Made by a program: the position numbers and the translations under genes
The notes under the pieces: model-generated
The model's input: the letters and a program-made list of their open reading frames with translations, nothing else
Databases searched by the model: none
What the model was told of the DNA's origin: nothing
Assembly (NCBI GenBank): GCA_043814315.1
Contig: JBDRKE010000024.1
Coordinates: 9,962-73,961 of the forward strand
Reading direction: 5' to 3'
DNA: 64,000 nucleotides
Source of the DNA: JBDRKE01 sp043814315
GTDB lineage: Bacteria > Omnitrophota > Gorgyraeia > Gygaellales > Profunditerraquicolaceae
Shown here: positions 42,544-51,416 of the stretch, in pieces
Layout: each line of letters begins with the position of its first letter
Position numbering within the stretch: position 1 is the stretch's first letter

Positions 42544-44181
42544 TCACATCTTCTCTGGTCTTGAAATACCCAGGAGCTTGAGCCCCTGGGCAGTAACGAT
42601 CCGGGTGGCTTCGATGAGAGAAAGCCTGGCTTTTGTCAGCTCCTCTTCCTGGCCCAGAACGCGGTGGAGATCATAAAATTTATGGAAGGTTTCGGAGAGT
42701 TCCTGCAGGTAGACGGTCAGCATATAAGGATCTGTGGTACTCAGACAAATATTCAATATATACGGAAACTGCAACAATTTTTTTATCAGGCTTATTTCTT
42801 CTTTTTCCTTAAGGAGAGACAATCGTACCTCTTTATCTAATTTGTGAGTGTTTTCTTTAAGAATACTGCGGATTCGGGCATGGGCATACTGAATATAATA
42901 AACGGGGTTTTCGGGAGTGTGTTTCTTGGCTATGTCTAAATCAAAATCCAGAAGACTTGAGGTCCGGCGCATCAGGAAAAAGAACCGGGAGGCATCCACA
43001 CCCACCTCATCCAGGACATCTCTCAGCGTGATGTATTGGCCTTTACGCGTGGACATCTCCAATGATTTTCCTGATTTAAAGATAGAGGCTAATTGCACGA
43101 TGAGGATAGACAGGCTCTTCGATTCATGGCCCAGCGCCTGCACAGCGGCTTTTAGCCTATTTATGTAACCGTGATGGTCAGGACCCCACAGATTGATCAG
43201 CCAACGAAAGCCGCGAGCGTATTTTTCCCGATGATAAGCAATATCGGGAGCCAGATACGTGTAAGCTCCGTCGCTCTTGATCACCACCCTGTCTTTATCA
43301 TCGCCGAATTCCGTAGACTTAAACCACAGGGCACCCTCCTGTTCATATAAAAATCCCTTTTTCTTTAAGAAATCCAGCGCCTTATCAATCTTACCGCTCG
43401 TCCTCAGATCCTTTTGAGAATACCAATAATCAAACTTGACCCCGAACTCGCTCAACTCTTTTTTAATAATATCTAATATATACCCTGCCGCAAACTCTCC
43501 TAAGCTTTGAGCTTTGAGCTTTGAGCTTTGAGCTTTCCTGGCTATGTCGTAAATATAATCTCCCTGGTAATAGTTTTCAGGAAAATCGATTTTTTCACCG
43601 TCTGATTCCTTGAGCCTTAACTCAACGGATTTCCCCAAGATATCAATCTGATTACCTTCGTCATTCAAGTAATATTCCCTTTTGACCTTAAAATTTAAGA
43701 AATCTAAGATGTTGGCCAAGCAATCTCCTACGGCTGCCTGCCGGGCGTGGGCTACCGATAAAGGACCCGTAGGATTGGCGCTTACAAACTCAATCAAGAC
43801 GGGCCGACCCTTACCGAGGTTAATTTTTAAAGCACCGATTCCCTTTATCACTAAATCCTTTAACTGCTCATAAAAATAATCGTCGTTTAAATAGAAATTG
43901 ATAAACCCTCCTCCCTCAACTTTAACGTGACTCACCATATCCCAAGCAGGGCTTCTTTCCAATTGTTTTTTTATGGAATCAGCGAGAATCTGGGCTATTT
44001 CCGGGGGGGGTTTTCGAACCTTCTTTTTTAAACGAAGGGCAATGCTGGTAGATAAATCGCCGAAACGCGGATCCGTGGGAAAATCGAGGTTTATATCCTC
44101 AGGAGTATCTTTATCTAATCCAAACTCCTTCAAGGCTTCACCAATAATTTCTATCAATACGTCCTGAATATTCTGTTTCAT
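42544..44181 (-). CDS. argS: ArgS, arginyl-tRNA synthetase
   Basis: Class I synthetase charging tRNA-Arg. The N-terminal Add-1 domain is followed by the HIGH-type motif in FVSANPTGPLSVAHARQAAVGD and a C-terminal DALR helical domain (VYYIQYAHARIRSI). The MSTRKGQYITL segment holds the KMSK-like loop. With the ATG at 44181 the protein has 545 residues; a TTG four codons upstream is an alternative and neither has a clear Shine-Dalgarno. An in-frame 7-bp tandem repeat (43503-43536) adds KAQSSKLKAQS within the catalytic domain. Confidence 0.95.
   Translation of the reverse strand: MKQNIQDVLIEIIGEALKEFGLDKDTPEDINLDFPTDPRFGDLSTSIALRLKKKVRKPPPEIAQILADSIKKQLERSPAWDMVSHVKVEGGGFINFYLNDDYFYEQLKDLVIKGIGALKINLGKGRPVLIEFVSANPTGPLSVAHARQAAVGDCLANILDFLNFKVKREYYLNDEGNQIDILGKSVELRLKESDGEKIDFPENYYQGDYIYDIARKAQSSKLKAQSLGEFAAGYILDIIKKELSEFGVKFDYWYSQKDLRTSGKIDKALDFLKKKGFLYEQEGALWFKSTEFGDDKDRVVIKSDGAYTYLAPDIAYHREKYARGFRWLINLWGPDHHGYINRLKAAVQALGHESKSLSILIVQLASIFKSGKSLEMSTRKGQYITLRDVLDEVGVDASRFFFLMRRTSSLLDFDLDIAKKHTPENPVYYIQYAHARIRSILKENTHKLDKEVRLSLLKEKEEISLIKKLLQFPYILNICLSTTDPYMLTVYLQELSETFHKFYDLHRVLGQEEELTKARLSLIEATRIVTAQGLKLLGISRPEKM
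43503..43536. repeat. 7-bp tandem repeat inside argS
   Basis: AGCTTTG is repeated four times plus a six-base partial unit. Because the unit is not a multiple of three, gain or loss of a copy would shift the argS frame. Three units make 21 bp, or seven residues, visible as the KAQSSKLKAQS pattern. Confidence 0.9.
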
Positions 44182-44256
44182 TGTGGTTTTCAAACGGAAG
44201 GAGTGTTTCCAGGAGGAATCCTTAAGGATCTTAAGGTCGAACCGATCTCTTGCCCC

Positions 44257-44628
44257 CTAGAGCTTTCGGGGAATCCGTACCCTTTTGGCGTCCGACCATA
44301 GGCGCTCCAAAGAATAAAACTCTCTCAACGGTTTATAAAAGATATGGACGACAACGCTGATATAATCCAACACCACCCAACCCGATTCATCGTTAGGTGA
44401 CACCTTTGAGAGAGATTCTATTCTGTCTTTATCTAAACTAACCTCAATAGCCTGCGCCACAGCATTAACGTGCCTCAGGGACGTTCCGCTTAAAATAACA
44501 AAATAATCACAAAAGCTGCAAGCCTCGCGCATATCCAAGACAAGTATCTTCTGCGCTTTCTTTTCTCTGGCTTCAGCTACGATGCGAAATGCTATTTTCT
44601 TAGGCTCTATTAGTAATTTACCTCCCAA
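44257..44628 (-). CDS. rsfS: RsfS, ribosome silencing factor
   Basis: Binds L14 and blocks subunit joining under starvation. The core KILVLDMREACSFCDYFVILSG, DESGWVVLDYISVVVHIF and REFYSLERLWSDA is typical. The coordinates use the only canonical in-frame start, a TTG at 44628, giving 123 residues. That TTG is part of GGGAGGT, which looks like the Shine-Dalgarno itself; translation may instead begin at the ATA nine bases after it (44610), which fits the family N-terminus. Lies between the DUF5679 gene and argS. Confidence 0.9.
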   Translation of the reverse strand: MGGKLLIEPKKIAFRIVAEAREKKAQKILVLDMREACSFCDYFVILSGTSLRHVNAVAQAIEVSLDKDRIESLSKVSPNDESGWVVLDYISVVVHIFYKPLREFYSLERLWSDAKRVRIPRKL

Positions 44629-44683
44629 CGCTAAAACGGAAAGAGAAGTTTTTGCGTTCTTGCGGATTTTGCGCTTTTTAAGG

Positions 44684-44833
44684 TTATTTCTTTCCTAAAA
44701 TCCTGTACATACCCGTACCACAATCAGGGCATTTACCTTTAACGGCTAAACGCTGATTTTTCATGGTCACTTTTTGCTCATCCTTAATTTCCTTTTTAGC
44801 TTTACATTTTACGCAATAACCTGTTTCTGCCAT
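44684..44833 (-). CDS. DUF5679 zinc-ribbon protein, 49 residues
   Basis: ATG at 44833 with GAGGAGG upstream. The peptide MAETGYCVKCKAKKEIKDEQ and KVTMKNQRLAVKGKCPDCGT has two CxxC knuckles and the MKNxRxAxKGxCPxCGT pattern of the DUF5679 family, common beside translation or DNA-binding genes. Probably a small zinc protein, function not established. It is the first gene behind the promoter at 44878 and precedes rsfS-argS-recJ. Confidence 0.88.
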   Translation of the reverse strand: MAETGYCVKCKAKKEIKDEQKVTMKNQRLAVKGKCPDCGTGMYRILGKK

Positions 44834-44877
44834 TACCCCTCCTCTTTTTGTCAACCGAGTTCTTAAATACTTTTATA

Positions 44878-44906
44878 ATCTTATCACAGGTTCATTTGTA
44901 TGTCAA
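44878..44906 (-). promoter_or_regulatory. Promoter for the DUF5679-rsfS-argS-recJ run
   Basis: TTGACA (44906-44901) and TAAGAT (44883-44878), 17-bp spacer, with the predicted start about 38 nt before the ATG at 44833. Confidence 0.75.
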
Positions 44907-44932
44907 CATATTCATCGGGCCCCTAGCCTTAA

Positions 44933-45958
44933 TTAATTCTTTTTTCTAAGGGTATGGTTAACATGCTTCTCTTCGATCTCACCCACAATCTCTTCAAGCA
45001 AATCTTCCAAAGTGACCAGCCCCAAGGTATTTTTATTCTCATCCACCACAATCGCAATCTGGATTTTGTCCTTTTGAAAGTCCACCAGAAGCTCATTCAC
45101 GCGCATAGCAGGGCTTACATAACGAGGATCGCGCACCAGGTCCTTTATCAGAAAGAAACCCTTGTCTCTAAGCAGATAAAGCAGGTCGCTGGCATAGATA
45201 ATCCCTACGATTCTTTCAACGGACCCCTCATACACCGGCAGCCTCGCATGACCCTGCTCAACAAAAATATTCAACAGCTCTTCAGGGCTAACTTCAAAAT
45301 TAACAGCGACAATCTTATCTTTAGGTATCATCACTTCTTTCAATTGGGTATCCCCGAATTCGAAAATACGATACAGCATCTTCCGTTCCTGATCGCTTAA
45401 AACCCCTTCTTCTTTGCCAATCTCAATCATCAGCTTTAATTCTTCCTCGGTTATCAAAGGAGACCTCTTAGAAGGAGATATCTTGAATATTTTCAAGATA
45501 AGGCTACTTACCCCTACAAAAATACTAACGATGGGGTGAAAAATCCTGAGGAAGACCTCCATAAAAGGAGCTGTAAACAAAGCCATTTTCTCCGTCAGTT
45601 TGATGGCTAAGATCTTAGGGGTTATTTCACAAAAAATCAGGATAAACAGAGCGGTAACAAACGTGGCGACGATAATCCCCCAACGATAGCCGAGGAAGCT
45701 AACGAAGATACCCGTCACAATGGCGGAGATGGCGATATTGACGAAATTATTACCCACCAGAATCCCCACGATAAGCTTATCTAGATTGGCCCCCAGGTGC
45801 TGGATGTGCTTGGCGCCCTTGATACCCTTGGCTACCATATGACGCAGCTTTATTTTGCTTAATTTGATCGTGGATGTTTCCGATGCGGAAAAGAAAAAAG
45901 ACACAAGCAGCAGAAAGAACAATAACAGGATGATGGGGATGTTTAATACGGAATCCAT
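44933..45958 (-). CDS. CNNM/HlyC-type membrane protein with CBS pair
   Basis: N-terminal DUF21 (CNNM) membrane domain of about 180 residues with the signature FFSASETSTIKLSKIKLRHM, then a hinge LIEIGKEEGVLSDQE-like stretch and two CBS domains (VMIPKDKIVAV ... and LVRDPRYVSPAMRVNELL ...) ending IVDENKNTLGLVTLEDLLEEIVGEIEE, read in parts. The C-terminal CorC_HlyC domain is absent. The family is linked to Mg2+ or other cation export. Its ATG shares a base with the M16 peptidase stop (TAATG). Confidence 0.88.
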   Translation of the reverse strand: MDSVLNIPIILLLFFLLLVSFFFSASETSTIKLSKIKLRHMVAKGIKGAKHIQHLGANLDKLIVGILVGNNFVNIAISAIVTGIFVSFLGYRWGIIVATFVTALFILIFCEITPKILAIKLTEKMALFTAPFMEVFLRIFHPIVSIFVGVSSLILKIFKISPSKRSPLITEEELKLMIEIGKEEGVLSDQERKMLYRIFEFGDTQLKEVMIPKDKIVAVNFEVSPEELLNIFVEQGHARLPVYEGSVERIVGIIYASDLLYLLRDKGFFLIKDLVRDPRYVSPAMRVNELLVDFQKDKIQIAIVVDENKNTLGLVTLEDLLEEIVGEIEEKHVNHTLRKKN

Positions 45959-47226
45959 TAATCTATCCGCAGTTCCTTATGAATTTTATTGTGGCTATCC
46001 TTCAGAGGGCCAATCAAGGCCATGTTTAATTTTCTTTCCTGAAAAATAGCTCTTGCCACCAACCGCACATCTTCTCTTTTCACTTTACGGACCTCATCGA
46101 TTATATCGCCAAGAGAATAGGTCCGATCCAGACACATTGTGCATTCACCAATCCAAAGCATATGGTCCAGCGTATCTTCCAAAGCCAGCATGAGCTGTCC
46201 TAAGTAAAACTCCTTGGCCCGTCTGAACTCACCCATGCTGATTAATTCTTTCTTGCAAATCCTTAGTTCCTTTAAGATCAGCCTTGTGGCTTCTTGGACT
46301 TTGGAGTTATCTATCCCCGCATGCACCAGGAAGGCCCCCGTATCCAAATAGCGCTTCACGAGCGTAGCGATTTCATAGGCCAGGCCTCTTTTTTCTCTGA
46401 TCTCATTAAACAGACGACTGGACATATTCGCGCCTAAAACAATATTCAGGATTCCCAAGGCATGCTTTAAGGGATGGCCCCGCTTTAAACTATGAAATCC
46501 TAAGGCCATATGGGTTTGTTCTGTCTCTTTATAAAATATCTTGAGAGACGGTGCTTTTTGGCGCTCTTGAGCCTTTTCAAAACTGTTGAGACTGTCTTCT
46601 TCTGCACGAGAAAAAGTCCTTTGTGCCATGCGAACCAGCTTTTCATGTCTTAAGGAGCCGGCAGCGCTGATAATAATATTGGCCGGCACATAGAATCTGC
46701 TCTTGAAAGAACGAATGTCTTCCTTTTTTATCCGGCTGACAGAATCCACCGTGCCTATAACGGGAGCTCCTAAGGGTTGACCGGGCCAGAGAAGTTCGTC
46801 CAATAATTCATAGATATAGATCTGGGGCTGGTCTTTATACATCTTGATCTCTTCCAGGATCACGGTTCTTTCTTTTTCAATTTCCTGAGCCGGCAAGAGC
46901 GGATTTAAAACCATGTCCGATAAGACATCAAGTGCTATTTCTATATGGCGTGCCGGTATTTTAGCCAGATAACAGGTAACCTCCTCCGAAGTGAACCCAT
47001 TCAGAGAACCTCCCACGCCCTCAATAGACTCTTTTATTTTTCGGTAAGAGAATTTTTTGCTCCCTTTGAACAGAAGATGCTCTAAAAAATGGGATATGCC
47101 TTTGTTGCGGTCAGATTCGTATCTGCCTCCGACCTTAATCCAGAGGCCGATAGCAACAGATTGCATTCGAGGCATAGGGTGGCTGACAATCCTTAAACCA
47201 TTATGTAACAGTGTCTTTTTATACAT
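45958..47226 (-). CDS. M16-family zinc peptidase
   Basis: Pitrilysin/processing-peptidase-type protein of 422 residues. The inverted zinc motif HFLEH (46-50) and the downstream glutamate in VILEEIKMYKDQP complete the site; the C-terminal half contains the R/Y-type substrate motif GANMSSRLFNEIREKRGLAY. The single-chain, soluble form without signal peptide resembles YmxG/PqqL-like proteins. It lies 2 bp after trpA, and the pairing is probably operon packing. Confidence 0.92.
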   Translation of the reverse strand: MYKKTLLHNGLRIVSHPMPRMQSVAIGLWIKVGGRYESDRNKGISHFLEHLLFKGSKKFSYRKIKESIEGVGGSLNGFTSEEVTCYLAKIPARHIEIALDVLSDMVLNPLLPAQEIEKERTVILEEIKMYKDQPQIYIYELLDELLWPGQPLGAPVIGTVDSVSRIKKEDIRSFKSRFYVPANIIISAAGSLRHEKLVRMAQRTFSRAEEDSLNSFEKAQERQKAPSLKIFYKETEQTHMALGFHSLKRGHPLKHALGILNIVLGANMSSRLFNEIREKRGLAYEIATLVKRYLDTGAFLVHAGIDNSKVQEATRLILKELRICKKELISMGEFRRAKEFYLGQLMLALEDTLDHMLWIGECTMCLDRTYSLGDIIDEVRKVKREDVRLVARAIFQERKLNMALIGPLKDSHNKIHKELRID

Positions 47227-47228
47227 GG

Positions 47229-48014
47229 TTATGTTTTTAGATAGGAAACGAACCGGCTGACCTTCTGAATGAGATCAGGTCTTGCGATATGCTCTTTTAT
47301 CTTATGAACAATGGCGCTTCCTACAATAACACCGTCGGCGATTTTCTGAATTTTTCTGACCTGTTGAGGACTTGATACGCCAAAACCCACACATACGGGC
47401 TTGACCGTTAATTTTTTAATTTCCCTGACCTTGGCGATAACATCACGAGGCAGTTCTTTCCTCGGCCCGGTAACACCCGTTAAAGAAACGTAATAGATGA
47501 ACCCCCTGGAGATTTCCGATATGAATTTCATTCTTTTGGGCGTGCTCGTGGGTGAAAGAAAATAGATAACGTCCAGTCCTTTCTTTTGGGCGTATCGGGT
47601 AAACGATGCCCCTTCTTCAGGCGTAAGATCAGGCAGAATAAGACCATCCACCCCGCATTGCAGAGCCTGATCAATGAATTTTTTCTCACCAAAACAGAAC
47701 ACAGGATTATAGTATGTCATAAGGCACAAAGGCGTATCTATAACCTTTCTCACCTTTTTGACCAAACGCAATATGTCTATAAGGTGCACGTTTTTTTCCA
47801 GGGCTTTTTGGGAGGCCTCCTGAATGATGGGGCCATCTGCCAGAGGATCTGAAAAGGGCACCCCCAGCTCTATAATATCCACGCCCCTTTTAGCGAACTC
47901 CAGAATGAGCTTTTCGGTGGTGGATAAATTCGGGTATCCGGCAGTGATAAAAACAATGAAGGCCTTTTTATTAACCCTTCTTAATTCTTCGAACTTCTTA
48001 TCAATCCTATTCAT
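47229..48014 (-). CDS. trpA: TrpA, tryptophan synthase alpha subunit
   Basis: Cleaves indole-3-glycerol phosphate to indole. TIM-barrel motifs: FITAGYPNLSTTEKLI, IELGVPFSDPLADGPIIQEAS with the catalytic Glu and Asp, and VCVGFGVSSPQQV. The 261 residues are typical. It is the last gene of the trp cluster and is separated from trpB by an A-rich inverted repeat. Confidence 0.95.
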   Translation of the reverse strand: MNRIDKKFEELRRVNKKAFIVFITAGYPNLSTTEKLILEFAKRGVDIIELGVPFSDPLADGPIIQEASQKALEKNVHLIDILRLVKKVRKVIDTPLCLMTYYNPVFCFGEKKFIDQALQCGVDGLILPDLTPEEGASFTRYAQKKGLDVIYFLSPTSTPKRMKFISEISRGFIYYVSLTGVTGPRKELPRDVIAKVREIKKLTVKPVCVGFGVSSPQQVRKIQKIADGVIVGSAIVHKIKEHIARPDLIQKVSRFVSYLKT

Positions 48015-48057
48015 GAGAATTTAGTTTACGCTCAATTGGTTATTGATAATATTAAAT

Positions 48058-48208
48058 GACAAAGCACAAGGTTATCAATAAATTCAAATACCAAAGCACA
48101 AAGCACAAATATCAAAACAGAGAATTTCTTGTTTTGAATTTTGGGTTTTGCCTGCCTGCCGGCAAGGCAGGGATTTATTTTGAATTTTGAATTTTGTCAT
48201 TTGTGCTT
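48058..48208. repeat. Family A copy 3, trpB-trpA
   Basis: AATTCAAATACCAAAGCACA faces TTTTGAATTTTGTCATTTG with GCCTGCCTGCCGGCAAGGCA at the tip. It starts about 5 bp after the trpB stop. Confidence 0.85.
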
Positions 48209-48212
48209 TAAG

Positions 48213-49406
48213 TTAAAGGCCTAAACGCTGCGCCGCAACATAAGTGTCTTTATCGCCTCTTCCCGAAAGGCAGACAATAATGATAGATTTCTTATTTATT
48301 TTGCCTTTTAACTTTTTCAAATAAAAAATAGCATGCGCCGGCTCAAGGGCAGGGATAATCCCTTCTGTTTCCGAGAGCAGCTTAAAACCTTCCAACGCTT
48401 CTTCGTCCTTTACGGCGACGTACCGGGCTCTGCCTATTTTCTTATAGTAGGCGTGTTCCGGACCAACGCCTGGATAATCCAGGCCCGGGGCTATAGAGTG
48501 CGCATTTTTGATTTGGCCGAATCTATCCTCTAAAAGGTCGGACTTTGAACCGTGCAAAACCCCCGGCTTTCCCGCAACTAAACTTGCCGAATGCCTACCG
48601 GAATGAAGCCCTGCTCCTGCAGCCTCAACCCCGATCATCCTCACCTTTCTATCATTAAAGAACGGATGGAACAACCCCATGGCATTACTGCCTCCTCCCA
48701 CGCAAGCCACCAGATAATCAGGAAGCCGGTTTTCTTTCTTTAAAATTGCGCCTCTGGCTTCCTTGCCAATCACCGACTGAAAATCGCGCACCATCTCCGG
48801 GTAAGGATGGGGCCCTGCCACAGAACCTATAATATAATGCGTGTGACGCACATGCGTAACCCAATCCCTTAAGGCTTCAGTCATGGCATCCTTGAGTGTC
48901 TTTGTTCCGTTTTTAACCGGGATGACGCGGCTGCCTAATAACTTCATGCGATAAACGTTAAGGCTTTGCCTTTTTATATCTTCCTCACCCATATAAATAT
49001 CGCACGTTAAACCAAACATCGCGGCCACCGCTGCCGTAGCGACGCCGTGCTGGCCCGCTCCGGTCTCTGCGATGATGCGAGACTTTTTCATCCGAAGCGC
49101 CAGCAAAACCTGACCCAGGGTATTGTTGATTTTATGCGCGCCTGTATGCAGCAGGTCTTCCCTTTTCAGATAGACCCTCACCCCGCCTAAGAAACAACTC
49201 AAATTCTTCGCAAAATACAAAGACGTGGGCCGGCCCGCATACTCTTTAAGATAATAATCCAGCTGACGGTTAAATTTTCTATCCCGCCTGGCTTTTCTGT
49301 ATTCCTGCTCCAGTTCGTCAAGGGCATAAATGAGAGTCTCCGGTACAAATCGCCCCCCGAACTCCCCAAAATGCCCAGTCTTATCCGGTAACCTCTTTTT
49401 CATCAT
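48213..49406 (-). CDS. trpB: TrpB, tryptophan synthase beta subunit
   Basis: PLP enzyme joining indole and serine. The PLP lysine is in EDLLHTGAHKINNTLGQ and the phosphate loop is CVGGGSNAMG. Start ATG at 49406 is chosen because GAGG lies 8 nt upstream and it gives the standard MMKKRLPDKTGHFGEFGGRF beginning; 397 residues. Upstream in-frame codons lie in non-coding repeat-like DNA. It is separated from trpF by a 501-bp spacer with an inverted-repeat element. Confidence 0.95.
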   Translation of the reverse strand: MMKKRLPDKTGHFGEFGGRFVPETLIYALDELEQEYRKARRDRKFNRQLDYYLKEYAGRPTSLYFAKNLSCFLGGVRVYLKREDLLHTGAHKINNTLGQVLLALRMKKSRIIAETGAGQHGVATAAVAAMFGLTCDIYMGEEDIKRQSLNVYRMKLLGSRVIPVKNGTKTLKDAMTEALRDWVTHVRHTHYIIGSVAGPHPYPEMVRDFQSVIGKEARGAILKKENRLPDYLVACVGGGSNAMGLFHPFFNDRKVRMIGVEAAGAGLHSGRHSASLVAGKPGVLHGSKSDLLEDRFGQIKNAHSIAPGLDYPGVGPEHAYYKKIGRARYVAVKDEEALEGFKLLSETEGIIPALEPAHAIFYLKKLKGKINKKSIIIVCLSGRGDKDTYVAAQRLGL

Positions 49407-49644
49407 AAATAACTCCTCTATTCTTAGCGGCCTGCCTAGTCTGTGCTTTCGCGGGGACGTTCGTTTTGCCCCTGCGAGGCAAAACTTCACTCGTCTCGGC
49501 TGCGTCGTCTTTTCCCATGCTCAAAGTAAAGATAGGGAAAGGATGCCCGCTCCCTGCCTGCCGGCAGGCAGGCTTGCCTCCACGCCCCGCTCAATCACAG
49601 CCAAGCCATCCCGCTAAAAAATTACCTAATCGATGACTTTATTA
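49407..49644. other. Non-coding spacer upstream of trpB
   Basis: About 240 bp with no supported gene or promoter. It contains a perfect 20-bp palindrome at 49553-49572 and GC-rich sequence (GTTTTGCCCCTGCGAGGCAAA forms a short hairpin). The remainder of the trpF-trpB gap is the inverted-repeat element at 49645-49884. Confidence 0.6.
49553..49572. repeat. CCTGCCTGCCGGCAGGCAGG palindrome
   Basis: Perfect 20-bp palindrome. Related CTGCC/GGCAG palindromes occur at 3731-3770, 26832-26855 (inside the FMN riboswitch loop) and 48151-48171, so it is a dispersed family. Confidence 0.88.
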
Positions 49645-49884
49645 AATAATGACTCTGCCATTTTCGAGCGAATGGAGATTTTAGCAAGAGGAGCTTGAGC
49701 ATTTGAGGGAATCCCAGTGGAGCGCTAGCGACAACACTGGGACGGCTGCGGGTGTTTGAGCGACGAGGCAAAGGCCGAGGAGCGAGTTACGCAGACGCCG
49801 AAAATGCGAAAGAACTCTTGCGTCCCCCGCCGCTGGCGGGGGAAAAGCGACCTGAGCGAGAAAATCGGCAGAGGCATTATTAAA
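49645..49884. mobile_element. MITE-like element with ~22-bp terminal inverted repeats
   Basis: AATAATGACTCTGCCATTTTC at the left end faces GAAAATCGGCAGAGGCATTA at the right (one mismatch, one indel). The ~240-bp interior has no ORF but is structured: CCCAGTG/CACTGGG, CCCCCGCC-GCT-GGCGGGGG (49824-49842) and several GAGCGA units. Size, terminal repeats and lack of coding fit a non-autonomous element; no transposase or target duplication was identified. Confidence 0.65.
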
Positions 49885-49907
49885 AATTTTCTTAAATCTA
49901 TAAAGAG

Positions 49908-50522
49908 CTAAGCCTTGGCGGCCTTGATAAAGGCGCGGACCTTCTGATGATCCTTTTTGCCGGGCTTTGATTCGACAAAACTGGAGACATCCACCCAGTC
50001 CGGCCGCACAATTCCTATCGCCTCCTTCACATTCTTGCTGCTTAACCCGCCGGACAGAAATATTGGCTGCCTTGTCTTACCTGAGGGCTTTAATAAATTC
50101 CAATTGAAGGACCTGCCTGTGCCACCTACGCGCTCCCTGACAAACGCATCAAACAGATATCCAAAGGTCTTATATTTCTTTACCTTGCTAAAATCTATCT
50201 TCTTCTTCACCCGAAATGCCTTGATAACCTTATAACCTTTGAACTTCAAGCAGAATTCAGGAGTCTCATCACCGTGAAACTGTAGTATATCAAGATCACA
50301 GGAGTTCGCAATATTTTTTATTGTTTTCTCTTCTGCATCCACAAACACGCCGACTTTCTTGATATTCTTAGCAAGGGTCTTGATTATTTTTTTGGCGGCT
50401 TCGGGCCTGATAAAACGCTTACTTTTCCTGTAGAATATGAATCCTAAGGCATCGCAACCCGCTGCCTGAGCGGCTGAGGCATCCTCTTGATTGGTAATCC
50501 CGCAAATCTTAACCTTAATCAT
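49908..50522 (-). CDS. trpF: TrpF, phosphoribosylanthranilate isomerase
   Basis: Amadori isomerase of the TIM-barrel fold. MIKVKICGITNQEDA, GFIFYRKSKRFI, LQFHGDETPEFC and SGGLSSKNVKEAI are typical, in order. The ATG at 50522 gives the conserved KVKICG start and 204 residues; an in-frame ATG four codons earlier is possible. Gene order trpC-trpF-trpB-trpA is standard. Confidence 0.94.
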   Translation of the reverse strand: MIKVKICGITNQEDASAAQAAGCDALGFIFYRKSKRFIRPEAAKKIIKTLAKNIKKVGVFVDAEEKTIKNIANSCDLDILQFHGDETPEFCLKFKGYKVIKAFRVKKKIDFSKVKKYKTFGYLFDAFVRERVGGTGRSFNWNLLKPSGKTRQPIFLSGGLSSKNVKEAIGIVRPDWVDVSSFVESKPGKKDHQKVRAFIKAAKA

Positions 50523-50627
50523 ACAAAAAACCATAAGCGAGGGGTGACGCGGAAGAAAGGCTTCGCCGTTGCGAGGACATACCTGCCCGCAGGAATGGGG
50601 AAACTTCCGCGGCAGGACCCCGAGCCA

Positions 50628-51416
50628 TCACCACCCCATCATCTCTGCAACTTTTTTCTTGATGTCTAGCGCCTCCATAAAGGCTTCGCCAATCAACACA
50701 GCGCTGACTCCCAGAATCTTCAGAAATAACACATCTTGATAACTCTTGATCCCGCTTTCTACGACCACGATTCTTTCCTTCGGAATTAAGGGAAAAAGCT
50801 TCTGCGTAGTCTTGAAATCCACTTCCAGCGTATGGAGGTTACGATTATTTATGCCGATTAGGGCCACATCCAGGTTCAAGACTTTTTTTAACTCCTTTTC
50901 GGTATGGACCTCCACCAGGCACTCCATTCCCAGGCCAGAGGCAATCTGTAAAAACTCGGATATTTTGTCTTTCGTTAATAAATCCGCGATCAACAGGATG
51001 GCATCTGCTCCAAAAAGGCGCGATTCATAAATCTGATACGCCTCCAGGATAAAATCTTTTCTTAAGATGGGAGCCTCAACCCAATTCTTAACTTCGTTGA
51101 TATAGGAAAGGCTCCCCCCAAAATAATCTTCTTCAGTTAATACGGATATCGCCTGCACCATGGTCTCCTGGTAAGCCTTGGCAATCTCCTGATGATTAAA
51201 ATCCTGGCGGATAACGCCACGGGAGGGAGACTGTCTTTTTATCTCGGCGATAAGGGAAATCGTGCGGGGCTTATGGATCGCTTCTCTAAAAGGCCTGGTT
51301 GGCGACAGATTGGCTAATTTCGCCTTCACATCTTCTTCGGGAAGATTCTCTTTGGCTAAAGCGATCCTCTCCTTTTTCTTCTGAATGATCTCCTTAAGGA
51401 TATCCACCTTTTTCAT
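50628..51416 (-). CDS. trpC: TrpC, indole-3-glycerol phosphate synthase
   Basis: Closes the indole ring from CdRP. Motifs SLIAEIKRQSPSRG, LTEEDYFGGSLSYI, ILRKDFILEAYQI, GINNRNLHTLEVD and VESGIKSYQDV with ILIGEAFM-like VLIGEAFM are present. The 262 residues are normal. The start overlaps the trpD stop (ATGA). The spacer to trpF (50523-50627) contains GC hairpins such as CCTGCC/GGCAGG and GCGGAAG/CTTCCGC. Confidence 0.95.
   Translation of the reverse strand: MKKVDILKEIIQKKKERIALAKENLPEEDVKAKLANLSPTRPFREAIHKPRTISLIAEIKRQSPSRGVIRQDFNHQEIAKAYQETMVQAISVLTEEDYFGGSLSYINEVKNWVEAPILRKDFILEAYQIYESRLFGADAILLIADLLTKDKISEFLQIASGLGMECLVEVHTEKELKKVLNLDVALIGINNRNLHTLEVDFKTTQKLFPLIPKERIVVVESGIKSYQDVLFLKILGVSAVLIGEAFMEALDIKKKVAEMMGW

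Noticed and set aside
49645..49884. HEARO/OMEGA-type RNA or another known large ncRNA
   Set aside because: GC hairpins and terminal repeats are present, but no nuclease gene is adjacent and I could not match a known consensus. The MITE-like label is safer.
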